DNA of 62,603 bases from positions 1 through 62,603 of the forward strand of contig CAIQOV010000028.1 in the NCBI GenBank assembly GCA_903873585.1. Reading direction: 5' to 3'. How positions within the stretch are numbered: position 1 is the first letter of the stretch; each line of letters starts with the position of its first letter. The translations under genes and the position numbers were made by a program. This DNA comes from an uncultured Rhodobacterales bacterium. GTDB lineage: Bacteria; Pseudomonadota; Alphaproteobacteria; Rhodobacterales; Rhodobacteraceae. Shown here piece by piece: positions 52,343 through 61,965 of the stretch. The notes beneath the pieces were generated by a model. The model made no database searches and was not told the DNA's origin. It was given only the letters and a program-made list of their open reading frames with translations.

Positions 52343-53026
52343 CTAGTCGCGCGAATGCACCAGCCGCAGTTTGGGTGGGAATTTCAGCGGGTTTTGGTGC
52401 CTTCCGTCAGGGCCAATCACCGTGATTTTGCGCAAGGCGGGCATTGGCGTGAAGCGGTCGGGATCGGCTGGGGATATGCTTTGCGCGCCCGCCTCCAAAA
52501 CAAGGGCCTCGCGCATCAGGCCCATCATGGCAAAACGGCGCGGCGCGCGGCCCATGCCGCCGATCATCGCCAAGCAGCCCAAGGCCAAGGTGGTTTTCCC
52601 GTGCGCATCGGATAAGGGCAGCACCAGCATGCGCCCCTCTAGGTTCGGGCGGCCAAGGCCGCGTTCGGCCTCTAGCCACAGCTCCAAAATGGCGGGGGTG
52701 GTAAAGACGGCCTCAAGCCCCTCGGCCAAGCGGGTGCGGGCGGCGGGATCGAACAGGGTTGAAATCGGCATGCCGCGCACATCCATCCCGATCAGATCAT
52801 GCAGATGCATGCCCGCAATGCGAAAGCGCGCGATTCCGGGGGCCACGCGCTCTAGCAGAAAGGTGCTTTCCAACGCTTCGGCAATGCCGCGCGGGTCAAT
52901 CGTTTCGCGCAGGGGAAGCGCTGTGCCGTGGCGCAGGCCCTGCCAATAGGCGCGCACCTGTGCCAGCAGCGCAAAGCGCGGCCCTCCGGCACTTTGGCCC
53001 ATGTCGCCCGAAGATGAAAATGCCAT
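52343..53026 (-). CDS. PAS_5-type PAS domain protein
   Basis: A 227-residue protein of the PAS_5 family, frequent in Rhodobacterales and Rhizobiales. It shows ALLAQVRAYWQGLRHGTALPLR-type sequence, FLLERVAPGIARFRIAGMHLHDLIGMDVRGMPISTLF-type core, and a C-terminal region with RKITVIG. No output domain follows, so it may signal through a partner or be a stand-alone sensor. I start it at 53026 (MAFSSSGDMGQ); the long open frame upstream to 53440 overlaps yicC in antisense and is non-coding. It converges on the aroG terminator. Confidence 0.8.
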   Translation of the reverse strand: MAFSSSGDMGQSAGGPRFALLAQVRAYWQGLRHGTALPLRETIDPRGIAEALESTFLLERVAPGIARFRIAGMHLHDLIGMDVRGMPISTLFDPAARTRLAEGLEAVFTTPAILELWLEAERGLGRPNLEGRMLVLPLSDAHGKTTLALGCLAMIGGMGRAPRRFAMMGLMREALVLEAGAQSISPADPDRFTPMPALRKITVIGPDGRHQNPLKFPPKLRLVHSRD

Positions 53027-53234
53027 ATTCCGCCCGTCGCCGCAGGATGCGGGACGCCTTTTCAAAAAGAACCGCAGGAAGGGTTTTTCTTCTGCGCGGT
53101 GCAAGGTTAAGATTGTAGCAACTTCTGTTGCCAATGGCTTACCATACAGGCTTGCGCTGGCTTTTGGGGGAGAATCTAAACAAATGGTAAACACCGGTCC
53201 GTCAGCCCCCTGACCCCACCGATAGGAGATGCAG

Positions 53235-54134
53235 ATGACCCTTTCCATGACAGGTTTCGCCGCGCGCAAAGGGCAGGGGGCGGGGCATTCTTGGGCTTGG
53301 GATCTGCGGTCAGTCAACGGCAAGGGGCTAGACCTGCGCCTGCGCTTGCCCGATTGGGTGGATGGGCTGGAACTGGCCCTGCGCGGCGAACTGGCCAAGG
53401 CTTTGGGGCGCGGCAATGTGTCACTGGCGCTGAAAATCACCCGCGATGCTGGAGAAGAGGGCGAGGCCGGTTTGCGCCTGAACCCTGCCGCCTTGCAAGC
53501 GGCCCTTCTGGCTTTGCGTGCGGTGGAAGATCACGCGATGAACATTGGCGTCACGCTCGGCCAAGCCTCTGCCGCCGATGTGCTGGCGGTGCGTGGTGTG
53601 GTGGAACAGGGCGTTGTCGAGGTGGATCTTGCGGCGCTGCGCGCAGCCATTCTGGCTGACCTGCCCGCTTTGCTGGCCGATTTCAACGCCATGCGCGCCG
53701 CCGAGGGGGCAGCCCTTGGGGCCATTCTCTCTGCCCAGATTGATCGTATCACCGATCTGGTCGCCCAAGCCAAGATCGCCGCCATAGCGCGGCAAGACGA
53801 AGCAGCCCTATCGCTGCGCGACGCTGTGGCGCGCATCATGGCGCAAAGCGACGCGGTTGATCCCGCCCGTCTGGCGCAGGAATTGGCCTTGCTGGCGGTG
53901 AAAACCGACATCACCGAAGAAATCGACCGCCTCACCGCCCACCTGCAAGCCGCCCGCTCTCTATTGGCCGAAACGGGCCAAATCGGGCGCAAGTTTGACT
54001 TTCTGGTGCAAGAGTTTCTGCGCGAAGCCAACACCCTATGTTCCAAGGCGCAATCCATCGCCCTAACCCGCATCGGGCTTGACCTGAAGACTGTCATAGA
54101 TCAGATGCGCGAACAGGTGCAAAACGTAGAATGA
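53235..54134 (+). CDS. yicC: YicC family endoribonuclease
   Basis: A 299-residue protein of the YicC family; E. coli YicC is an endoribonuclease. The N-terminal [18 protein letters not shown] and [14 protein letters not shown] and the C-terminal [23 protein letters not shown] are characteristic. ATG 53229 lies directly on the AGGAG sequence, so the ATG at 53235, 6 nt away from it, is the likely start. It overlaps gmk by 4 nt (ATGA), the usual yicC-gmk arrangement. Confidence 0.93.
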   Translation: MTLSMTGFAARKGQGAGHSWAWDLRSVNGKGLDLRLRLPDWVDGLELALRGELAKALGRGNVSLALKITRDAGEEGEAGLRLNPAALQAALLALRAVEDHAMNIGVTLGQASAADVLAVRGVVEQGVVEVDLAALRAAILADLPALLADFNAMRAAEGAALGAILSAQIDRITDLVAQAKIAAIARQDEAALSLRDAVARIMAQSDAVDPARLAQELALLAVKTDITEEIDRLTAHLQAARSLLAETGQIGRKFDFLVQEFLREANTLCSKAQSIALTRIGLDLKTVIDQMREQVQNVE

Positions 54135-54769
54135 ATATGACAAGACGCGGGCTTTTGCTGATCCTTTCTTCCCCTTCGGGTGCGGGCAAATCAACCTTGT
54201 CGCGCAAGCTGATGGCGTGGGACACGGACCTTAGCTTTTCGGTCTCCGCCACCACCCGCAGCCCCCGCAGCGGCGAGGTGAACGGGCGCGAATACTACTT
54301 CAAAACCCGTGCCGAGTTTCAGGCCATGGTCAAAGACGGCCAGATGCTGGAACATGCCGAGGTCTTTGGCAACTTCTACGGCTCGCCGCGCGGTCCTGTC
54401 GAAGATGCGATGACCCAAGGCCGTGACACTTTGTTTGACATTGATTGGCAAGGTGGCCAGCAAATCAAACAGGCGATGCGCGGGGATGTGGTGTCGATCT
54501 TTATCTTGCCGCCGTCGATTGCCGATCTGGAAAGCCGCTTGCGGGGCCGTGCGCAGGATTCTGAACAGGTGATCGCCCAGCGTATGGCCAAAAGTCAGGC
54601 TGAAATCAGCCATTGGATGGAATATGACTATGTGATCGTGAACCGCGATCTGGACACGGCCTTTGGCGAGTTGGTGACGATCTTGCAAGCCGAACGCCTG
54701 CGCCGCGACCGCCAACCGCATCTGGCCGACTTTGTGCGCGGCCTTAATCAGGAGTTTGCTGCGCGATGA
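54131..54769 (+). CDS. gmk: Guanylate kinase
   Basis: A 212-residue enzyme phosphorylating GMP to GDP. P-loop [15 protein letters not shown]; the GMP-binding core is [30 protein letters not shown] and the lid segment follow. It overlaps both neighbours by 4 nt, giving a translationally coupled yicC-gmk-carbonic-anhydrase-like operon. Confidence 0.96.
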   Translation: MNMTRRGLLLILSSPSGAGKSTLSRKLMAWDTDLSFSVSATTRSPRSGEVNGREYYFKTRAEFQAMVKDGQMLEHAEVFGNFYGSPRGPVEDAMTQGRDTLFDIDWQGGQQIKQAMRGDVVSIFILPPSIADLESRLRGRAQDSEQVIAQRMAKSQAEISHWMEYDYVIVNRDLDTAFGELVTILQAERLRRDRQPHLADFVRGLNQEFAAR

Positions 54770-55287
54770 TCTATGCTCTTGACGGCCACGCCCCCGAACT
54801 GCGCGCTGGCGCTTGGGCCGCGCCTTCGGCCGATTTGATCGGCAAGGTGCTGTTGGAAGAGGCCGCCAACGTTTGGTTCGGCGCGGTGCTGCGCGGCGAT
54901 AACGAGGTGCTGGTGGTGGGCCGTGGGTCAAACGTGCAAGACAATGCCGTGCTGCACACCGATAAGGGCGTGTCGATGGTGATCGGGGCCAATTGCACCA
55001 TCGGCCACCGCGCCATGCTGCATGGCTGCGAGATTGGTGACGGCACGCTGATTGGCATGGGCGCTACGATCTTGAACGGGGCCAAGATTGGCAAGGGTTG
55101 CCTGATTGGCGCTTGTGCTTTGATTACCGAAGGCAAAGAAATTCCAGACGGCGCGTTGGTGATGGGCGCACCGGGCAAAGTGGTGCGGATGCTCACGCCG
55201 GAAGAGCAAGCCCGCCTGCTGCGCTCTGCCGAAGGCTACCGGCGCAACGCGCTGCGCTACGCTAAGGGATTGGTGGCGCAGGGTTAA
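54766..55287 (+). CDS. Gamma-carbonic-anhydrase-like left-handed beta-helix protein
   Basis: A 173-residue hexapeptide-repeat protein (PaaY/CaiE/YrdA type). The beta-helix spans roughly residues 15-150. The possible metal ligands are in [20 protein letters not shown] and similar positions (three His). Gamma-type enzymes hydrate CO2, though many homologues are inactive or have other roles. It overlaps gmk by 4 nt and ends at a bidirectional terminator. Confidence 0.9.
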   Translation: MIYALDGHAPELRAGAWAAPSADLIGKVLLEEAANVWFGAVLRGDNEVLVVGRGSNVQDNAVLHTDKGVSMVIGANCTIGHRAMLHGCEIGDGTLIGMGATILNGAKIGKGCLIGACALITEGKEIPDGALVMGAPGKVVRMLTPEEQARLLRSAEGYRRNALRYAKGLVAQG

Positions 55288-55299
55288 GGCCCGCAAAAG

Positions 55300-55325
55300 A
55301 AAAGGGCGCCCGATGGCGCCCTTTT
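55300..55325. terminator. Bidirectional terminator between the carbonic-anhydrase-like gene and gap
   Basis: 11-bp stem AAAAGGGCGCC / GGCGCCCTTTT with a CGAT loop: A-run on one side, T-run on the other. It serves the convergent gap gene as well. Confidence 0.93.
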
Positions 55326-55344
55326 GCTGAATACTTACAACGTG

Positions 55345-56349
55345 TTAGATCAACTTGCCCATGGCAACAGCCGTGTCTGACATCCGGTTGGAAAAGCCCC
55401 ATTCGTTGTCATACCACGTCAAAATCCGCACCATCGTGCCGTCCAACACCTTGGTCTGGTCCATGTGGAACACCGACGAATGCGGGTCGTGGTTGAAGTC
55501 TGATGAGACATTGGGCTGATCGGTAAAGCCCAAGATACCAACCAAGGGGCCGGTGGTGGCGGCTGCGCGAATGGCGGCATTGACCTCTTCGACAGTGGTT
55601 GACCGCTTGGCTTCAAACACCAGATCCACCACCGACACATTCGGCGTTGGCACGCGAATGGCGACACCGTCAAGCTTGCCCTTCAATTCCGGCAGCACCA
55701 AGCCCACCGCTTTGGCAGCACCGGTCGAAGTCGGGATCATGCTAAGTGCGGCAGCCCGCGCGCGGTACAGGTCTTTGTGCATCGTATCCAGCGTCGGCTG
55801 ATCGCCGGTATAGCTGTGGATCGTGGTCATAAAGCCCTTCACGATGCCGATGGAGTCATTCAACACCTTGGCCACTGGCGACAGGCAGTTCGTGGTGCAA
55901 GATGCGTTCGAAACGACCAAGTCATCCTTGGTCAACGTGCCGTGGTTCACCCCGAACACAATCGTCTTGTCAGCATTATCGCCGGGGGCCGAGATCAGCA
56001 CCCGCTTGGCACCGGTCGACAAATGCGCCTGCACCTTTTCCTTTGAGGTGAAAATCCCCGTGCATTCCATGATCACATCCACATCGCCCCAAGGCAATTC
56101 AGCCGGATTGCGAATGGCGGTCACTTTGATCGGGCCACGGCCCACATCAATCGTATCGGCGGTGGTGGTGACAACATGGGGAAACCGCCCATGCACCGAA
56201 TCAAAGCGCAGCAAATGCGCGTTGGTTTCCACCGGTCCCAGATCGTTGATGGCAACGACCTCGATATCGGTGCGCCCCGATTCCAGAATGGCGCGCAAAA
56301 CATTGCGCCCGATGCGGCCGAAACCGTTGATGGCGACTTTGACGGACAT
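55345..56349 (-). CDS. gap: Glyceraldehyde-3-phosphate dehydrogenase, copy 1
   Basis: Glycolytic/gluconeogenic GAPDH of 334 residues. The opening [21 protein letters not shown], the catalytic Cys in [15 protein letters not shown], the His in [10 protein letters not shown], and the C-terminal [12 protein letters not shown] are present. After the second beta strand it has AINDLGP, with the Asp that favours NAD. It has a LacI-type operator candidate about 40 bp upstream. A second copy lies 212 nt upstream on the same strand. Confidence 0.95.
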   Translation of the reverse strand: MSVKVAINGFGRIGRNVLRAILESGRTDIEVVAINDLGPVETNAHLLRFDSVHGRFPHVVTTTADTIDVGRGPIKVTAIRNPAELPWGDVDVIMECTGIFTSKEKVQAHLSTGAKRVLISAPGDNADKTIVFGVNHGTLTKDDLVVSNASCTTNCLSPVAKVLNDSIGIVKGFMTTIHSYTGDQPTLDTMHKDLYRARAAALSMIPTSTGAAKAVGLVLPELKGKLDGVAIRVPTPNVSVVDLVFEAKRSTTVEEVNAAIRAAATTGPLVGILGFTDQPNVSSDFNHDPHSSVFHMDQTKVLDGTMVRILTWYDNEWGFSNRMSDTAVAMGKLI

Positions 56350-56388
56350 GGATGTCTCCTTTTAGCAAGGCGCGACTCGGGCGCCGCA

Positions 56389-56404
56389 ACGATAGCGCTA
56401 ACAT
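56389..56404. promoter_or_regulatory. LacI-family (CceR-like) operator candidate upstream of gap copy 1
   Basis: The near-palindrome GATAGC-GCTAAC (56391-56402), 42 bp before the gap start. It has a GC-centred TAGCGCTA core as in LacI-family operators. In Rhodobacter such sites bind CceR, a regulator of central carbon metabolism; the consensus is quoted from memory. Confidence 0.55.
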
Positions 56405-56561
56405 CGTCATTTTGCGCCGGATTTCAACCGAAAATGGTCGCTTCACCCGAATGACGCCAGAAAGTTAGCACCAGCGCAAGGGCCATCCCCTTCAGGGTGG
56501 CAAAAAGCGCTGCGATGCGCCGATGGCGCAGGAGATCAAGGCGATAAACCGCCAAGCGCCC

Positions 56562-57560
56562 CTATTGTAAAAGCCGCCCCATCACGCCCGCCACATCGGC
56601 CATGCGGCACGAAAAGCCCCATTCGTTGTCATACCACGCCAAAACCCGCACCATCCGCCCCACCACGCGCGTCTGGTCTGGCGCAAAGATCGAGGAATAG
56701 GGCGTGTGGTTGAAATCTATCGAAACTTTGGGTTCAGGATCATAGCTTAGCACCTTGCCCATCGGGCCAAGGGCGGCCTCGCGCACGATCTCGTTGATCT
56801 GTTGCACCGTCACCGACTTGGCCGCCCGAAACGTCAAATCCACCGCCGACACATTCGGCGTCGGCACGCGGATGGCAGACCCGTCTAGCCGCCCTGCAAG
56901 CTCTGGCAGCACCTCGCCAATCGCTTTGCCGGCTCCGGTTGTGGTCGGGATCATCGCCATGGCCGCAGCACGGGCGCGGTACAGGTCTTTATGGCGGCGG
57001 TCGAGCGTTGGCTGATCGCCAGTGTAAGAATGGATCGTGGTCATGATCCCCTCTTCAATCCCCACCGTGTCGTTCAAAATCTTGGCCAAGGGGGCCAAAC
57101 AATTTGTGGTGCAAGAGGCGTTTGACACAACATGGTGATCGGTTTTCAACCCGCAATGGTTCACCCCGTAAACCACCGTCATATCTGCCCGCTTGGCCGG
57201 AGCCGAAACAAGAACCCGCTTCGCCCCGCGCCCTAGGTGAACCGCTGCCTTATCACGGTCGTTGAATTTGCCGGTGCATTCCAACACAACATCCACACCC
57301 TCCCAGTCCAGCTCATCTGGGGCATAGGTCGACATCACGCGGATCGGCCCGCGCCCAAGGTCTAGCGTGTTGCCCTCGGTCTTGATCACGCCGGCAAAGC
57401 GGCCATGCACCGAATCGTAGCGCAAAAGATGGGCGTTGGTTTCCAGCGGGCCGGTGGCGTTGATTGCGACAACCTGCACATCGTTGCGCCCCGATTCCGC
57501 GATATGGGCCAAAGTGCAACGTCCAATCCGGCCAAAGCCGTTGATTCCAATGGTGATCAT
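56562..57560 (-). CDS. gap2: Glyceraldehyde-3-phosphate dehydrogenase, copy 2
   Basis: A second GAPDH of 332 residues, clearly diverged from copy 1 but with the same catalytic residues (Cys in [15 protein letters not shown], His in [11 protein letters not shown]). In place of AINDLGP it has AINATGP, so the acidic residue that contacts the adenosine ribose of NAD is replaced by Ala, hinting at relaxed or NADP preference. AAGGAG lies 5-8 nt before the ATG. The gene faces away from DUF808, with LacI-like sites between them. Confidence 0.93.
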   Translation of the reverse strand: MITIGINGFGRIGRCTLAHIAESGRNDVQVVAINATGPLETNAHLLRYDSVHGRFAGVIKTEGNTLDLGRGPIRVMSTYAPDELDWEGVDVVLECTGKFNDRDKAAVHLGRGAKRVLVSAPAKRADMTVVYGVNHCGLKTDHHVVSNASCTTNCLAPLAKILNDTVGIEEGIMTTIHSYTGDQPTLDRRHKDLYRARAAAMAMIPTTTGAGKAIGEVLPELAGRLDGSAIRVPTPNVSAVDLTFRAAKSVTVQQINEIVREAALGPMGKVLSYDPEPKVSIDFNHTPYSSIFAPDQTRVVGRMVRVLAWYDNEWGFSCRMADVAGVMGRLLQ

Positions 57561-57641
57561 GCCCGCTCCTTGCGCTTTGCACCTTGCCGCTTAGCGATGG
57601 TCAAAGCGCTTGAAAAGGCTTTTTGTGATTTAAAAACAAAC

Positions 57642-57675
57642 TGTTAGCGTTAACCATGCCATGTTTTCGCTAACA
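57642..57675. promoter_or_regulatory. Two LacI-family-like operator candidates between gap2 and DUF808
   Basis: TGTTAGC-GTTAACC (57642-57655) and TGTTTTC-GCTAACA (57662-57675), spaced exactly 20 bp, i.e. two helical turns. They share the TGTTAGC/GCTAACA halves with the site upstream of gap copy 1. Confidence 0.55.
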
Positions 57676-57735
57676 GGGGTTTGGTTGAACTCTTGCCCGC
57701 ATGCGCTATACGCTTTCAAAAGGCATGGGGGCACA

Positions 57736-58692
57736 ATGAGCGGACTTTTGGCACTTCTTGACGATGTCGCGGCCATTGCCAAAGTGGCGGCGGCCTCGGT
57801 TGATGATATCGTGGGCGCTGCCGCTAAGGCGGGGGCCAAGGCGGCGGGCGTGGTGATTGATGACACGGCTGTCACCCCCACCTATGCCACGGGCTTTGCC
57901 GCCGAGCGTGAATTGCCGATCATCTGGCGCATTGCCAAAGGGTCGCTCAAAAACAAGCTGCTGATCTTGTTGCCCATTGCGCTGCTTTTGTCGGTTTTCC
58001 TGCCCGCAGCCATCGTGCCGCTGCTAACACTTGGGGGCGCTTATCTGTGCTTTGAAGGCGCAGAAAAGGTGTTTCACGCCCTTGCCCCGCACGCCGATGA
58101 CCATGTGAAAGCCGACTTTGACGTGGCCGACCCCGCCCATCTGGAAGAGCAAAAGGTCGCAGGGGCCATCAAAACCGACTTTATCTTGTCGGCAGAGATT
58201 ATGACGATTGCCCTTGGTTCCCTGCCCGACAGCGCCCTGTGGGTCGAGGCTGTGACCCTTGCCATCGTCGCCGTGATGATCACGCTTTTGGTCTATGGCT
58301 CGGTCGCGGTGATCGTCAAAATGGATGACATCGGCCTGTATCTGGCGCGCAAAGCCTATTGGCGGTGGTCGCGCGCCTTGGGGCGGGGCATGGTTCTGGC
58401 CATGCCGCCGCTGTTGGCGTTCTTGGCCACGCTTGGCACAGCGGCGATGCTGTGGGTTGGCGGGTCAATGCTGGTGCACGGGGCAGAGGTGTTTGGCCTA
58501 TCCGCCCCCGCACACGCTTTCGAGCACTGGGCCGAGAGTGTCGCCCACGCCGCCCCTGTTGCCCAAGGCGCTGTGACTTGGGCTGTCAAAGCCGCGCTTG
58601 ACGGAGTGGTAGGCCTGATCGCTGGCCTAGCGCTGATCCCGTTTGCCACCCGCGTGATCGGCCCGCTGGTCGCGCGCGTCACCAAAAAGTAA
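57736..58692 (+). CDS. DUF808 (YedI-like) membrane protein
   Basis: A 318-residue inner-membrane protein of the DUF808/YedI family. The N-terminal MSGLLALLDDVAAIAKVAA is characteristic. About five or six membrane segments follow. The function is unknown. ATG 57736 with a G-rich (GGGGG) upstream stretch is preferred; the open frame to 57661 crosses the operator sites. It converges with tkt, with repeat copy 5 in between. Confidence 0.87.
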   Translation: MSGLLALLDDVAAIAKVAAASVDDIVGAAAKAGAKAAGVVIDDTAVTPTYATGFAAERELPIIWRIAKGSLKNKLLILLPIALLLSVFLPAAIVPLLTLGGAYLCFEGAEKVFHALAPHADDHVKADFDVADPAHLEEQKVAGAIKTDFILSAEIMTIALGSLPDSALWVEAVTLAIVAVMITLLVYGSVAVIVKMDDIGLYLARKAYWRWSRALGRGMVLAMPPLLAFLATLGTAAMLWVGGSMLVHGAEVFGLSAPAHAFEHWAESVAHAAPVAQGAVTWAVKAALDGVVGLIAGLALIPFATRVIGPLVARVTKK

Positions 58693-58717
58693 AGCGCAGC
58701 CCCATCGGCACTGCGCT

Positions 58718-58770
58718 TTCATCTTGGCCCAAATAAACTCGGGGGGTGCGGGGGGGGCGAGCCCCCCCGT
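58718..58770 (-). repeat. C/G-rich 3'-end repeat, copy 5
   Basis: Minus-orientation copy: TTTCATCTTGGCCCAAATAA, then CTCGGGGGGTGC and a hairpin GGGGGGG-CGA-GCCCCCCC. It lies between the convergent DUF808 and tkt genes and probably ends both transcripts. Confidence 0.7.
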
Positions 58771-58772
58771 TC

Positions 58773-60788
58773 TTAAAGCAGGCTTTTCGCCAAGGCCGTT
58801 GTCGCCTCGGCCGTGATGCCGAACTCTTTGTACAGCCGATCAATCGGAGCAGATGCACCGAACGACGACATCCCCACAAACCCCGCCTTAGCCTCGCGCC
58901 CGCGCTCTCCAAGCAGCCAGCGGTCCCAGCCTTGGCGCACGCCCGCTTCAATCGCCACGCGCACTGGCCCGGGGGGCAGCACTTTGCGGCGGTAAGCTTC
59001 GTCTTGTTCGGCGAAAAGCTCCATGCAGGGCATAGACACCACGCGGCAACCGATGCCTTCGGCTTGCAACGCTGCGCGGGCATTTAGGGCGATTTCCACT
59101 TCTGAACCGGTGGCAATCAAGATCACCTGCCGCTTGCCCTCCGCCTCGGCCAGCACATAAGCACCTTTGGCGGTCAGGTTGGCGTTGGAATGTGTCAGGC
59201 GCACGGTGGGCAGGTTTTGCCGGCTTAGGGCCAGCACCGACGGGGTGGATTTCGCACTGAGCGCCAGTTCCCACGCTTCGGCGGTTTCCACCAAGTCGGC
59301 AGGGCGGAAGACATAGGTGTTGGGCGTGGCACGGCTGATGGCCAAGTGTTCCACCGGCTGGTGGGTCGGGCCGTCTTCGCCCAAACCGATGCTGTCATGC
59401 GTCATCACGTACACCACCGGCACACCCATCAGGGCGGATAGGCGCATCGCGGGGCGCGCGTAATCGGTGAAGCACATGAACGTGCCGCCATAAGCGCGCA
59501 CGCCGCCGTGCAGCGCCATGCCGTTCATCGCCGAGGCCATGCCATGCTCGCGGATACCATAATAAACATAGCGCCCCTTGCGATCTTCGGGCGAGAAAAC
59601 GCCCAGATCGGGGGTCTTGGTGTTGTTCGATCCGGTCAGGTCAGCCGACCCGCCGATGGTTTCAAACATCACAGGGTTGACCGCTGTCAGCACCTTTTCG
59701 CTGGCCGAACGGGTGGCGAGTTTGGGCTTGGCTTCAACAGCGGCCTTTTTCACCTCTGTGATGGCTTTTTTCAGGCCCTTGGGCGCGTCACCGGCAAAGA
59801 TGCGCGTGACAAGATCTTGGCGGCCTTGGGGCAGGGTGGCAAAATGCGCCTCCCATGCGGCACGGGCGGCGGCACCGCGTACGCCAAAGCTTTCCCAACG
59901 GGCTTTGACAGCGGCGGGAATGGTGAAAGGCGCTTCGGTCCAGCCATAAGCGGCTTTGGTATCGGCGATCAGCTTGGCGTCGGTCAAAGCGCCGTGGCCC
60001 TTAGAGGTATCCTGCGCCGATGACCCCAGCGCGATATGGGTTTTGCACGCGATCAAAGCCGGCGCACCTGCGGCCTTGGCTTGGGTCAAGGCGCGGTCGA
60101 TATCGACCGGATCATGGCCGTCGCACGAAAACACCGCCCAGCCCGAAGCCGCAAAGCGCGCTTTTTGGTCGGTGATATCAGCGATCGAGACTTTGCCATC
60201 AATCGTGATGCCATTGTCATCCCACAGCACGATCAGGTTTTCCAGCTTTTGCTTGCCAGCCAAGGCAATCGCCTCTTGGCTGACCCCTTCCATCAGGCAA
60301 CCGTCGCCAGCGATCACATAGGTGCGGTGGCTTTGCACCTTGGAGCCCAGACGCGCGCGCAGGTTGGCTTCAGCCATCGCAAAACCCACGGCATTGGCAA
60401 TGCCTTGGCCCAAGGGGCCGGTTGTCGTTTCAATGCCAGCGGCATGGCCATATTCCGGATGCCCCGCCGTGCGCATACCCCATTGGCGAAAGCCCTTGAT
60501 CTGATCCAGCGTGATGTCGGCGTACCCTGTCAGATACAGCACCGAATACAGCAACATCGACCCATGGCCTGCCGACAGGATGAAACGGTCACGGTCGGGC
60601 CAATGCGGGGCCTTGGGATCAAACTTCAGGTGTTTTTCAAACAGCACCGTCGCCACATCGGCCATGCCCATCGGCATGCCAGAGTGGCCGGAATTGGCGG
60701 CGGCCACCGCGTCCAGCGTCAAGGTGCGAATGGCGCAGGCGGCCATCCAATGCTCGGGGTGGCGGGCGCGCAGGGTTTCGATATCCAC
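58773..60788 (-). CDS. tkt: Transketolase
   Basis: TPP-dependent enzyme of the pentose-phosphate (and Calvin) pathway, 671 residues. The N-terminal domain has [24 protein letters not shown], and the TPP motif [13 protein letters not shown] to NGITIDG. The middle pyrimidine-binding domain has [20 protein letters not shown]. Normal length. It is not next to other Calvin-cycle genes, so this is probably the housekeeping copy. Confidence 0.96.
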   Translation of the reverse strand: MDIETLRARHPEHWMAACAIRTLTLDAVAAANSGHSGMPMGMADVATVLFEKHLKFDPKAPHWPDRDRFILSAGHGSMLLYSVLYLTGYADITLDQIKGFRQWGMRTAGHPEYGHAAGIETTTGPLGQGIANAVGFAMAEANLRARLGSKVQSHRTYVIAGDGCLMEGVSQEAIALAGKQKLENLIVLWDDNGITIDGKVSIADITDQKARFAASGWAVFSCDGHDPVDIDRALTQAKAAGAPALIACKTHIALGSSAQDTSKGHGALTDAKLIADTKAAYGWTEAPFTIPAAVKARWESFGVRGAAARAAWEAHFATLPQGRQDLVTRIFAGDAPKGLKKAITEVKKAAVEAKPKLATRSASEKVLTAVNPVMFETIGGSADLTGSNNTKTPDLGVFSPEDRKGRYVYYGIREHGMASAMNGMALHGGVRAYGGTFMCFTDYARPAMRLSALMGVPVVYVMTHDSIGLGEDGPTHQPVEHLAISRATPNTYVFRPADLVETAEAWELALSAKSTPSVLALSRQNLPTVRLTHSNANLTAKGAYVLAEAEGKRQVILIATGSEVEIALNARAALQAEGIGCRVVSMPCMELFAEQDEAYRRKVLPPGPVRVAIEAGVRQGWDRWLLGERGREAKAGFVGMSSFGASAPIDRLYKEFGITAEATTALAKSLL

Positions 60789-60959
60789 TTTGGTGTCCTG
60801 ATGTTAAGAAAGGATCAAGTCTTGGCTGGATGCGTGCATAACAGCCTACGGGCCAAGTTCAAGCGCATGGGGGAAGATTTTGGAAAGATCGGCCTTGACG
60901 CGGGCGGCTTTGCATCGCCAAGCTAGGGCTACTCCAAGCGCATGAACCCGAGGGCAAAG

Positions 60960-61442
60960 ATGGCTGACCTAGCCGAGATTGAACAGCGCATCACAACCGC
61001 CTTGGCGCGGATCGGTGCAGGTCTGGATCATTGGCCCAAGCCCGCGACAGGGCCAAGTGCCGACCAAGCGGCCCATATCGCCCATCTTCAGGTGCAACTT
61101 GATCTGGAACGCGCCGCCCGCAGCCAAGACGCCGCAGCCAAGGCCCCCGCAACCGAGGGCGATCACATCGCCGAAGTGGCGCGCCTGCAACGCCAGCTTG
61201 ATGAAACCGACCTTGAAAATCAGCGCCTGCACACGGCCATCGGCCTGTTGCGCCAAGACCTGCGCCTGATGGAAGAACAAGCCGAGGCGACTTTGGCCAA
61301 AGCCACCTTTGCCAACGCAAATTTGCAAGCCGAGCTCGACGCCCTATTGCAAGCCCGCGAAGCCGAAACCGCCGAGATCGCCAAGATCTTAGCCGCCCTA
61401 GCCCCCTTGGTCGACGCAGCAGAGGTCAACCCCAATGCCTGA
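60960..61442 (+). CDS. zauP: Coiled-coil protein upstream of zapA (ZauP-like)
   Basis: A 160-residue, Ala/Glu/Leu-rich, mostly helical protein. Coiled-coil heptads run from about residue 45 to 145 (QVQLDLERAARSQ, VARLQRQLDETDLENQRLH, AEATLAKATFANANLQAELD). It overlaps zapA by 8 nt, so the two are translationally coupled. In Caulobacter, ZauP is a coiled-coil partner encoded immediately upstream of ZapA that focuses the Z-ring. Synteny and architecture fit that role here; sequence identity was not tested. The start at 60960 has GAGGGCAAAG upstream; ATG 60942 is an alternative. Confidence 0.7.
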   Translation: MADLAEIEQRITTALARIGAGLDHWPKPATGPSADQAAHIAHLQVQLDLERAARSQDAAAKAPATEGDHIAEVARLQRQLDETDLENQRLHTAIGLLRQDLRLMEEQAEATLAKATFANANLQAELDALLQAREAETAEIAKILAALAPLVDAAEVNPNA

Positions 61443-61803
61443 TCTTGAAATCACCATCGGTGCGCGCAATTTCACTGTGACCTGTCAGGCAGGCGAAGAG
61501 CCGTTCTTGCAGGCCGCCGCCAAATTGCTGGATGCAGAGGCCACCCCCCTGCAAGACAAAGTGGGCCGCTTGCCCGATGTGCGCATGTTGCTGATGGCGG
61601 GATTGATGTTGGCCGACCGAACCGCCACGCTGGAAGAAGACCTGCGCCGCACCAAGGCGCGGGTGGCAGATATGGAACACTTGCTGAAGCAAACCGCAGC
61701 CTCTGACCTGTCGGGCGGCTTGCCCGAGGCGATGGACCGTTTGGCACAAATTGCAACACAGGCCGAGGCTTTGGCGAACCGGCTTGAGGCGCAGTTGGGC
61801 TGA
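61435..61803 (+). CDS. zapA: Cell division protein ZapA
   Basis: A 122-residue ZapA-family protein that cross-links FtsZ filaments. The globular head starts LEITIGARNFTVTCQAGEE, and ALDAEATPLQ-like sequence and VRMLLMAGLMLADRTATLEE lead into a C-terminal coiled coil. It begins inside the end of the ZauP-like gene. A palindrome cluster follows its stop. Confidence 0.88.
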   Translation: MPDLEITIGARNFTVTCQAGEEPFLQAAAKLLDAEATPLQDKVGRLPDVRMLLMAGLMLADRTATLEEDLRRTKARVADMEHLLKQTAASDLSGGLPEAMDRLAQIATQAEALANRLEAQLG

Positions 61804-61821
61804 TTTTTGTGCGACGGGCAC

Positions 61822-61950
61822 AGATTTTCTGCGAAAATCTTGGCGCTGCGCTGTTTGCCAGAGTGTGACGCAAAGCAAAACTGACCTGTCAGAATAAAAA
61901 AAAGTCGGCGCGCTTTGCAGCGTGCCGACGAAAATTTTCGCAGAAAATTT
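61822..61950. repeat. Palindrome cluster 3 (two copies) after zapA
   Basis: AGATTTTC-TGC-GAAAATCT (61822-61840) and AAATTTTC-GCA-GAAAATTT (61932-61950). They flank a stretch that also contains TCGGCGCGCTTTGCAGCG-like inverted sequence. They are in the convergent zapA/grxD interval. Confidence 0.85.
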
Positions 61951-61965
61951 GTAAGCCTTCCCGCC

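Noticed and set aside
52343-53440. Long version of the PAS protein starting at 53440
   Set aside because: The extra N-terminal part overlaps yicC in antisense, is Arg/Ser/Pro-rich and carries no domain.
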